From NCBI GenBank assembly GCA_910585035.1, contig CAJUEF010000025.1:1-13567 (forward strand): DNA of 13,567 bases, written 5' to 3'. The translations under genes were made by a program, and so were the position numbers. This document shows, piece after piece, positions 1 to 5,349 of this stretch. Origin of the DNA: an uncultured Christensenellaceae bacterium (GTDB lineage Bacteria; Bacillota; Clostridia; Christensenellales; MGBC116941). A model generated the notes under the pieces. That model made no database searches. It worked only from the letters and a program-made list of their open reading frames with translations, and was not told the origin of the DNA. Position 1 is the stretch's first letter; every line of letters begins with the position of its first letter.

Positions 1-582
1 GATGATTTAATGCAGATTGGAAGCATTGGTCTGGTTCGTGCAATACAAAAATTTGACACCGGGTATGACGTAAAATTTTCTACATATGCAGTTCCCATGA
101 TAATGGGAGAAATAAAGAGGTATCTTAGGGATAACGGAGCAATAAAGGTTTCAAGGTCTTTAAAAGAAACGGCATATAAAGCAATGAAGGCAGGTGAGGA
201 TATAAAAAACCGTCTGGGAAGAGAGGCAACTTTAGAGGAAATTTCTCAGGAAATAGGTGTTGAAATTGACGACATTATTATGTCTCTTGATTCGGTTAAA
301 GCTCCCATGTCTCTTGATGAGGCAATGTATGACGATAATAGCAAAACAACTATACTTGAAAGCCTGGAGGACAGCAAAGAGGCAGTTGAAAATGTTATAG
401 ACAGAATAATGCTAAAACAAATGCTTTCAAAACTTCCGGTGCGGGACAGACAGATAATTGTTTTACGGTATTTTTATGATAAAACCCAAAGCGAGGTTGC
501 CCGGTCGCTAAACATTTCACAGGTTCAGGTTTCCAGGCTTGAAAATAAAATTTTAAAAATGCTTAAACAGGATATTTGTTAA
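1..582 (+). CDS. sigF: Forespore sigma factor SigF, 5' end cut by window
   Basis: RNA polymerase sigma factor that starts forespore-specific transcription after asymmetric division. The frame is open from base 1 and the first in-frame ATG (base 10) lies inside a conserved helix, so the true start is upstream. About 50-60 residues are missing by comparison with B. subtilis SigF (255 aa). The 193 visible codons begin in region 2 (DDLMQIGSIGLVRAI) and continue through the core-binding and -10 recognition segment (KFSTYAVPMI, then KRYLRDNG). Region 3 begins at KVSRSLKE (codons 49-56). Region 4.2 carries the helix-turn-helix TQSEVARSLNISQVQVSRLE (codons 162-181). RYFYDKTQSEVA and SRLENKIL resemble SigF more than SigG, and the spoVA genes that follow match the spoIIA-spoVA order of B. 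subtilis. SpoIIAB and SpoIIAA, its anti-sigma and anti-anti-sigma partners, would be expected just upstream. Confidence 0.93.
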   Translation, partial: DDLMQIGSIGLVRAIQKFDTGYDVKFSTYAVPMIMGEIKRYLRDNGAIKVSRSLKETAYKAMKAGEDIKNRLGREATLEEISQEIGVEIDDIIMSLDSVKAPMSLDEAMYDDNSKTTILESLEDSKEAVENVIDRIMLKQMLSKLPVRDRQIIVLRYFYDKTQSEVARSLNISQVQVSRLENKILKMLKQDIC

Positions 583-611
583 TACACGCAATATTGCGTG
601 TATTTTTTTTT
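581..611 (+). terminator. Intrinsic terminator after sigF
   Basis: A perfect 24-bp palindrome at 581-604, with arms AATACACGCA and TGCGTGTATT, is followed by a T run to 611. It begins inside the sigF stop codon. It should end the spoIIA-type transcript and separate it from the spoVA genes, which then need their own promoter. Confidence 0.85.
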
Positions 612-629
612 GCTTTGTGATTCAAAATA
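600..629 (+). promoter_or_regulatory. Candidate forespore (sigma-G/F type) promoter for spoVA
   Basis: GTATT at 600-604 and CAAAATA at 623-629 are separated by 18 bases. This resembles the B. subtilis sigma-G pattern GHATR-N18-CATnHTA, with one mismatch in each box. The -35 box lies in the right arm of the sigF terminator. The call rests on this weak match and on knowing that spoVA genes are sigma-G targets in Bacillus. AT-rich DNA gives such matches by chance. Confidence 0.25.
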
Positions 630-656
630 AAAATATAAAAATTTTTGAGGTGAAAC

Positions 657-764
657 ATGAATAAAAAAGAAATACCTGTAATGGATACTATAATCAGAGA
701 CCCTGACGACAACGAAATACGAATGATTGAATTTAAAGACAGAGATATGAGAGGTGTTTTATGA
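657..764 (+). CDS. Small hypothetical protein (35 aa) coupled to spoVAC
   Basis: A 35-codon ORF (begins MNKKEIPVMDTIIRDPDDNE, ends IEFKDRDMRGVL). I do not recognise it. It has a good ribosome binding site, GAGGTGA at 647-653, four bases before the ATG. An in-frame stop at 651-653 rules out a longer form. Its TGA overlaps the spoVAC start as ATGA, the classic geometry of translational coupling, and the spoVAC ribosome binding site lies inside its last codons. The product is highly charged, with acidic and basic residues mixed, and has no membrane segment or signal peptide. It could be a short SpoVA accessory protein, or a leader ORF whose translation opens the spoVAC start. It is not obviously a remnant of SpoVAA or SpoVAB. 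Confidence 0.55.
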   Translation: MNKKEIPVMDTIIRDPDDNEIRMIEFKDRDMRGVL

Positions 765-1201
765 GTAAAATTAAAAAAGATTATAAAAATATCGTAACTC
801 AGGAAATGCCAAAGAGCAAGCATTTAAAAAATGCAATTATGGCTTTTATATTCGGCGGAATAATATGCACTCTTGGACATGCCATAAATGTGTTTGGCGC
901 TTCCATGTGGGGGCTGGATAAAGTTGACGCAGCTTCGCTTCAAGCGATTGTGCTGGTATTTTTAGGAGCTACCCTTACAGGCTTTGGTGTTTACGATAAG
1001 CTGGGAAACATTGCAGGCGCAGGTACTATTGTGCCGATAACCGGTTTTGCAAATTCCATTGTTGCGCCTGCCATGGAATTTAAAAGAGAAGGTCTTATTA
1101 TGGGAACCGGCGCAAAAATGTTTATTCTTGCAGGACCCGTGCTTGTTAACGGCATTGGGGCATCAGTAATAATAGGACTGATATATTGTTTTATTGGGTG
1201 A
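761..1201 (+). CDS. spoVAC: Stage V sporulation protein AC (SpoVAC)
   Basis: Integral membrane protein of the forespore inner membrane, part of the SpoVA channel that imports dipicolinic acid (DPA) during sporulation and releases it in germination. In B. subtilis SpoVAC behaves as a mechanosensitive channel. The 146-residue length matches the family (about 150). A charged N-terminus (MSKIKKDYKN) is followed by hydrophobic segments at about 25-45, 58-77 and 121-145. The family motif GAGTIVPITGFANSIV at 86-101 is preceded by LTGFGVYDKLG. SpoVAE downstream carries a paralogous version of this motif. An AGAGGTG ribosome binding site lies at 750-756. The start overlaps the stop of the upstream 35-codon ORF, and spoVAD begins six bases after its stop. 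Confidence 0.96.
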   Translation: MSKIKKDYKNIVTQEMPKSKHLKNAIMAFIFGGIICTLGHAINVFGASMWGLDKVDAASLQAIVLVFLGATLTGFGVYDKLGNIAGAGTIVPITGFANSIVAPAMEFKREGLIMGTGAKMFILAGPVLVNGIGASVIIGLIYCFIG

Positions 1202-1207
1202 TGAATT

Positions 1208-2221
1208 ATGGAAAAAAACAGAACAATTACATTTAAAAATAAACCTAGAATAGTTTCTTATGCATCTGTAGTCGGTAAAAAAGAAGGCGAGGGACCTTTA
1301 AAAAATTATTTTGATAAAGTTCTTGAAGACGCCATATGGGATGAAGATAGCTGGGAAAAGACTGAGAGAAAAATGTTTAAGTGGGTTATTGAAACGGCAG
1401 CCGAAAAGGGAAATATTCCTTTAAAGGATATTGATGTGCTGATTGGCGGAGACCTTTTAAATCAAATTATTTCCGCAGCCTTTGCAGCAAGGGACCTTAA
1501 TATGTGTTTTTTAGGTCAATACGGCGCTTGCAGCACTATGGCCCAGTCCCTGATTGTTGGCAGTGTTTTAACTGACGGATATTATTTTAATAAAGTTGCC
1601 TGCGGTGCAAGCAGCCATTTTGCAACTGCCGAGCGTCAATACAGGTTTCCCCTTGAAATGGGATGTCAGCGCCCTCCGACTGCCCAGAGAACAGTGACAG
1701 GAGCAGGGTGCAGCATTCTTTCACTTCATGGTGAGAGCAACATCCACATAACAAGTGCAACAATAGGTAGAATTATTGATTGGAAAATAGATGATGCTAA
1801 CAACATGGGGGCAGTAATGGCGCCAAGCGCCGCCGATACTCTTTCATGTCATTTTAAAAATACAAAAACCTGTCCGGAAGACTATGATTTGATTATAACA
1901 GGCGATTTAGGATTCCACGGGAAAGAACTGTGCCAAAAGATAATAAATGAAGAACACGGAATAACTCTTGGAGCAAATTATACTGATTGCGGCTGTGAGA
2001 TATTTACAAAGGATATGGGCGTTGACTGCGGCGGCAGCGGATGCGGATGCAGCGCTTCTGTTTTAAATGGGTATTTAATTGAAGAGATGAAAAAAGGCAA
2101 ATATAAAAAGATACTTTTTATGTCAACCGGAGCATTGCTCAGTCCTACGTCTTCAATGCAAAATGATACTATTCCGGGAATTGCCCACTGCGTAGTAATT
2201 GAAAGATTGGAGGGCGAATAA
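1208..2221 (+). CDS. spoVAD: Stage V sporulation protein AD (SpoVAD), DPA-binding
   Basis: Soluble, thiolase-fold member of the SpoVA complex that binds Ca-dipicolinate on the cytoplasmic face of the spore inner membrane. The 337-residue length matches B. subtilis SpoVAD (338). Recognisable family segments are LIGGDLLNQI (78-87), GQYGACSTMAQSL (103-115, with the thiolase-like Cys108), SSHFATAERQYRFPLE (135-150) and, near the C-terminus, the Cys/Gly-rich DCGGSGCGCSASV followed by STGALLSPTSS. The protein is notably rich in cysteine. Its TAA stop shares one base with the spoVAE ATG (TAATG), so the two are probably translationally coupled. Confidence 0.97.
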   Translation: MEKNRTITFKNKPRIVSYASVVGKKEGEGPLKNYFDKVLEDAIWDEDSWEKTERKMFKWVIETAAEKGNIPLKDIDVLIGGDLLNQIISAAFAARDLNMCFLGQYGACSTMAQSLIVGSVLTDGYYFNKVACGASSHFATAERQYRFPLEMGCQRPPTAQRTVTGAGCSILSLHGESNIHITSATIGRIIDWKIDDANNMGAVMAPSAADTLSCHFKNTKTCPEDYDLIITGDLGFHGKELCQKIINEEHGITLGANYTDCGCEIFTKDMGVDCGGSGCGCSASVLNGYLIEEMKKGKYKKILFMSTGALLSPTSSMQNDTIPGIAHCVVIERLEGE

Positions 2222-2574
2222 TGGATTTTGTGAAAGCTTTTATAGTAGGCGGCCTTATCTGTGTGGTAGGACAGATACTAATTGACAGAACAAGCCTTAC
2301 TCCTGCTAAAATACTGGTTATTTTTGTTGTAACAGGAGCGGTGCTTTCCGCACTTGGGCTTTATCAGCCTCTTGTGGATTTTGCAGGAGGGGGAGCAACA
2401 GTTCCCCTTACAGGCTTTGGACATTCTCTTGCTAAAGGAGCCATTGAAGGAGCAAAGGAAAAAGGAATTCTAGGAGCCTTCATTGGCGGAATAAAAAACA
2501 CGGCGGCAGGAATAAGCGCAGCAATACTATTTGGTTATATTAACGCACTTATTTTTAAACCCAAAAGTAAATAA
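2221..2574 (+). CDS. spoVAE: Stage V sporulation protein AE (SpoVAE/SpoVAEb)
   Basis: Small integral membrane subunit of the SpoVA DPA channel. The 117-residue length fits SpoVAEb (about 116). Hydrophobic stretches lie at about 2-22, 31-55 and 90-112. The motif GGGATVPLTGFGHSLAKG parallels GAGTIVPITGFANS of SpoVAC, so the two membrane subunits are visibly homologous. The C-terminus ALIFKPKSK is typical of the family. The ribosome binding site GGAGGG at 2209-2214 lies inside the end of spoVAD. This is the last gene of the operon, and a terminator starts four bases after the stop. No spoVAEa or spoVAF follows. Confidence 0.95.
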   Translation: MDFVKAFIVGGLICVVGQILIDRTSLTPAKILVIFVVTGAVLSALGLYQPLVDFAGGGATVPLTGFGHSLAKGAIEGAKEKGILGAFIGGIKNTAAGISAAILFGYINALIFKPKSK

Positions 2575-2577
2575 TAT

Positions 2578-2608
2578 AAAAAAGCAGACATGTTTTGTCT
2601 GCTTTTTT
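2578..2608 (+). terminator. Intrinsic terminator of the spoVA operon
   Basis: A 13-bp perfect stem, arms AAAAAAGCAGACA and TGTCTGCTTTTTT, with a five-base loop (2591-2595) and a built-in T run. The A-rich left arm would allow it to work in both directions, but no minus-strand gene faces it. Confidence 0.9.
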
Positions 2609-2631
2609 ATGTTGTTAATTATAAGCCTGCC

Positions 2632-2660
2632 TTGACAATATAAAAATACGGTAATATGCT
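2632..2660 (+). promoter_or_regulatory. Housekeeping promoter of the fabK operon
   Basis: A perfect TTGACA at 2632-2637 and TATGCT at 2655-2660 are spaced by 17 bases, giving a transcript start near 2667 and a leader of about 27 bases before fabK. I find no convincing FapR- or FabT-type operator. The leader holds only short AT palindromes such as TATAATTATA at 2668-2677. Confidence 0.65.
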
Positions 2661-2693
2661 TGAAATATATAATTATAATTTCAGAGGTGATAT

Positions 2694-3632
2694 ATGAAAA
2701 CCAAAATCAGCCAAATGCTTGGAATAAAGTATCCTATTTTGCAAGGAGGTATGGCCTGGGTTTCGGAAGCTAATATGGCTGCGGCAGTTTCAAACGCCGG
2801 TGGACTTGGCATTATTGCAGCGGCAAATGCGCCGGCATCATGGCTGAGAGAACAAATTAAAATAGCTAAAGCTCTTACAAATATGCCTTTTGGCGTTAAT
2901 ATAATGATTATGAGCCCTTATGCTGATGAAGTTGCTAAAGTGGTTGTTGAAGAAAATATAAAGGTAGTTACCACAGGCGCAGGAAGCCCTAAAAAATATA
3001 TGAATATATGGAAAGATGCAGGAATTAAAGTTATACCTGTTATTGCATCTTCTGCTATGGCGCAAAAAGTTGAAAAACAAGGTGCTGATGCAGTTATTGC
3101 TGAAGGCTGGGAATCCGGAGGTCATATAGGTCAAATTGCCACAATGGCTCTTGTGCCAAAAGTAGTGGATTCTGTTAAAATTCCTGTAATTGCTGCCGGA
3201 GGAATTGGCGATGAAAGAGGAGTGGCAGCAGCGTTTATGCTTGGAGCAACAGGTGTTCAGATGGGTACACGGTTTATTGCAACTAAAGAATGTCAAGCTC
3301 ACAGAAATTATAAAGACCGTATTATTAAGGCAGAAGATACGGATACGGTAGTAACGGGACTTTCCGCCAGTAAGCCTGTAAGAGCATTGAAAAATACGAT
3401 GACAAACAAATATTTAGAACTGGAAAAAACCGGAGCATCTTTTGAGGAGCTTGAATTGCTAACCTTTGAAAGCTTGAAAAACGCTTCCGAAAAAGGAGAC
3501 GTTGTAAGCGGAAGCGTTATGGCAGGGCAAATATCAGGTATAATTAATAGCGAATTATCGTGCAAGGAATTAATTGAAAAAATAATTACAGGGACAGAAA
3601 AGTTAATTGGAGGAAAAGGATTTTATGAATAA
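2694..3632 (+). CDS. fabK: Enoyl-ACP reductase II (FabK), FMN-dependent
   Basis: Flavin-dependent enoyl-acyl-carrier-protein reductase. It carries out the last reduction of each fatty acid elongation cycle and replaces FabI, so it gives intrinsic triclosan resistance in organisms that rely on it. The 312-residue TIM-barrel protein follows the Streptococcus pneumoniae FabK pattern throughout: ILQGGMAWV (16-23), FGVNIMIMSP (66-75), VVTTGAGSP (91-99) and SGGHIG (141-146), with His144 at the position of the FabK catalytic histidine. IPVIAAGGIGDERG and GVQMGTRF bind the FMN phosphate, and GSVMAGQ lies near the C-terminus. The ribosome binding site AGAGGTGA lies just before the ATG. Its last eight bases overlap the fabD start. 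The related nitronate monooxygenases lack this close match along the whole length. Confidence 0.95.
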   Translation: MKTKISQMLGIKYPILQGGMAWVSEANMAAAVSNAGGLGIIAAANAPASWLREQIKIAKALTNMPFGVNIMIMSPYADEVAKVVVEENIKVVTTGAGSPKKYMNIWKDAGIKVIPVIASSAMAQKVEKQGADAVIAEGWESGGHIGQIATMALVPKVVDSVKIPVIAAGGIGDERGVAAAFMLGATGVQMGTRFIATKECQAHRNYKDRIIKAEDTDTVVTGLSASKPVRALKNTMTNKYLELEKTGASFEELELLTFESLKNASEKGDVVSGSVMAGQISGIINSELSCKELIEKIITGTEKLIGGKGFYE

Positions 3633-4551
3633 GCTGGCTTTTGTGTTTCCCGGTCAGGGTTCACAGAAAATTGGAATGGGTAAAGAATTTTATGACAATA
3701 CTAAAAGATCAAAAGAAATTTTTGATATGGCATCAGATATTTTACATATGGATATGAAGTTACTTTGCTTTGAAGAAAATGATAAATTAAATCAAACGGA
3801 ATATACCCAGGCAGCGCTGGTGACCACTTGTCTTGCTATACTTGAAACGGTTTACGAAAATGGAATATTCCCCAGTGTAACCTTAGGGCTTAGCCTTGGA
3901 GAATATTGTGCCATAGCGGCGGCAAAAGGAATGAAAACAAGGGACGCCATCTCTGTTGTCAGGCAGAGGGGAATTTTAATGCAAAACTGTGTGCCTTTAG
4001 GCGTTGGTGCAATGTCGGCTGTGCTGGGGGCAGATATAAAAATAGTTGAGGATATATTAAAGGATATAGAAAATGTTTCAGTTGCAAATTATAACTGTCC
4101 AGGTCAAATTGTAATAACAGGAGCTAAGGAGGAAGTAAAAATGGCTGGTGAAAGGCTGCTTGATGCCGGGGCCAGAAGAGTAGTTCCGCTTAATGTCAGC
4201 GGTCCTTTCCATTCTTCAATGCTTAAAGAAGCAGGCGATAGGCTTGAAAAGGTACTGGAAGATATAGAGATTTTTCCACTTAAAATTCCATATGTAACTA
4301 ATGTTACAGGTGAATACATAAATGACATAGCAAAAACAAAAGACCTGCTAAAAAGACAGGTATACGAGCCAGTGCTATTTCAACAGGGAATAGAAAATAT
4401 GATTAATAGCGGAGTAAATACATTTGTTGAAATAGGACCGGGGAAAACGTTGACCGGCTTTATACGTAAAATTAATAAAGAAGTAACTGTTTATAATATT
4501 GAAACACTAAGCGATATGGATAAGACGCTAATTCATATGGGTATAAAATAA
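3625..4551 (+). CDS. fabD: Malonyl-CoA:ACP transacylase (FabD)
   Basis: Transfers malonyl from CoA to acyl carrier protein, supplying the extender unit for fatty acid synthesis in the cytoplasm. The 308-residue length is typical. I chose the ATG at 3625 because GGAGGA at 3609-3614 lies ten bases upstream and MNKLAFVFPGQGSQ matches family N-termini. An in-frame TTG at 3607 would destroy this spacing. Active-site residues are visible: the GQGSQ oxyanion loop (10-14), nucleophile Ser90 in GLSLGEY, Arg115 in VVRQRG and His196 in GPFHSSM. Leu replaces the more common His before the serine, a variant also found in other Firmicutes. The C-terminal VEIGPGKTLTGFI is conserved. The stop overlaps the next gene as TAATG. 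Confidence 0.95.
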   Translation: MNKLAFVFPGQGSQKIGMGKEFYDNTKRSKEIFDMASDILHMDMKLLCFEENDKLNQTEYTQAALVTTCLAILETVYENGIFPSVTLGLSLGEYCAIAAAKGMKTRDAISVVRQRGILMQNCVPLGVGAMSAVLGADIKIVEDILKDIENVSVANYNCPGQIVITGAKEEVKMAGERLLDAGARRVVPLNVSGPFHSSMLKEAGDRLEKVLEDIEIFPLKIPYVTNVTGEYINDIAKTKDLLKRQVYEPVLFQQGIENMINSGVNTFVEIGPGKTLTGFIRKINKEVTVYNIETLSDMDKTLIHMGIK

Positions 4552-5288
4552 TGCTGTATTTTGATCAATATGGAAATATAGAAAATCCTACCATTTTGTT
4601 ACTTCATGGTGCGGGAGCTCTTGATACTTTTTCTAACCAGTACTATTTGTCCGAAAAATATCATCTTGTTATACCTCATCTTCATGGCGCAGGTAAATCA
4701 GTAAGTGTTGCATATGACCCCAATGCAATAAAACATGAATTATTTGAGTTGATAAAATACCTAAATAAAGATAAAATAGGTGTCATTGGTCATTCTCTTG
4801 GTGCACAGATTGCAATAGGCCTTGTATGTGAGCATCAGGAATTATTTAATTTTGCTATTTTTTTAAGTGCTTGGGTAAACCCAAAACCATCTACTGTTAA
4901 AAGTTATTGCAGATTTTCTACAATAACTGCGAATATAATTCATTGGAAGTGGTTAATACGTTTACAAGGCAAATATTGGAATTTTACAAAACAACAAGCT
5001 GATTATATGGCGGAATATTCAAAACAGATTATACCGAATGTATATAAATCATTTTTTACAAACACATTGGAACTTTCGAAGCTGCCTGCTTACAAATCAG
5101 TGGCTATACCTATGTATGCTATTTGTGGGAGTAAAGAAGTAAAAGATATGAAAACTTCACTGGATATATTAGCTGAAAATCCTTACTGTGAAACATTAAT
5201 ATTAAATGGAGCGAATCATTATTTTCCTATGAGAAATGCAAAAGAACTTAATCAAATATTGGAAAAAATCATTTGTAAATATGTTTAA
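4551..5288 (+). CDS. Alpha/beta hydrolase of unknown substrate
   Basis: A 245-residue alpha/beta-hydrolase-fold protein with no signal peptide, so cytoplasmic. The oxyanion-hole loop LLHGAGALDTF (17-27) and the nucleophile elbow GHSLGA (80-85, Ser82) are clear. ANHYFPM (221-227) supplies the catalytic His223. The acid is probably Glu196 or Asp199 in GSKEVKDM. The start shares a base with the fabD stop, so the gene is likely translated by coupling. No independent ribosome binding site is obvious. The position after fabK-fabD suggests an acyl-thioesterase or lipase-like role in lipid metabolism, but that is inference from context only. The cap region (about 112-180) is rich in aromatic and hydrophobic residues, consistent with an acyl substrate. 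The substrate cannot be read from the sequence. Confidence 0.85.
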   Translation: MLYFDQYGNIENPTILLLHGAGALDTFSNQYYLSEKYHLVIPHLHGAGKSVSVAYDPNAIKHELFELIKYLNKDKIGVIGHSLGAQIAIGLVCEHQELFNFAIFLSAWVNPKPSTVKSYCRFSTITANIIHWKWLIRLQGKYWNFTKQQADYMAEYSKQIIPNVYKSFFTNTLELSKLPAYKSVAIPMYAICGSKEVKDMKTSLDILAENPYCETLILNGANHYFPMRNAKELNQILEKIICKYV

Positions 5289-5302
5289 ATATTTAACTAT
5301 AT

Positions 5303-5347
5303 AAATATAAAGGATACTTTATTATTTAAAGTATCCTTTATATTTTT
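5303..5347. terminator. Bidirectional terminator between hydrolase and PBP genes
   Basis: An 18-bp perfect inverted repeat, arms 5303-5320 and 5328-5345 with core AAAGGATACTTT / AAAGTATCCTTT, has a seven-base loop. It sits between two convergent genes and ends in T runs on the plus strand. It should end the fab transcript, and probably also the PBP transcript from the other side. Confidence 0.85.
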
Positions 5348-5349
5348 AA

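Noticed and set aside
563..823. 86-codon minus-strand open frame across the sigF-spoVAC gap
   Set aside because: Crosses the terminator and two real gene ends; no ribosome binding site. The plus-strand 35-codon ORF explains the region better.
2668..2680. AT palindromes before fabK (TATAATTATA, AATTATAATT) as a FapR/FabT operator
   Set aside because: They lack the known operator patterns and are expected by chance in such AT-rich leader DNA.
2838..3302. 154-codon minus-strand open frame inside fabK
   Set aside because: Cys/His/Asn-rich nonsense composition, lies wholly within the well-matched fabK gene, and has no promoter or ribosome binding site.
3607..3624. Earlier TTG start for fabD
   Set aside because: It would overlap the GGAGGA ribosome binding site and add six residues (after the initiator: EEKDF) before the conserved MNKLAFVFPGQGSQ.
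3886..3909. Leu instead of His before the FabD nucleophile (GLSLGEY)
   Set aside because: First looked like a damaged active site, but this variant is familiar from other Firmicutes FabD proteins, and Ser, Arg and His catalytic residues are intact.
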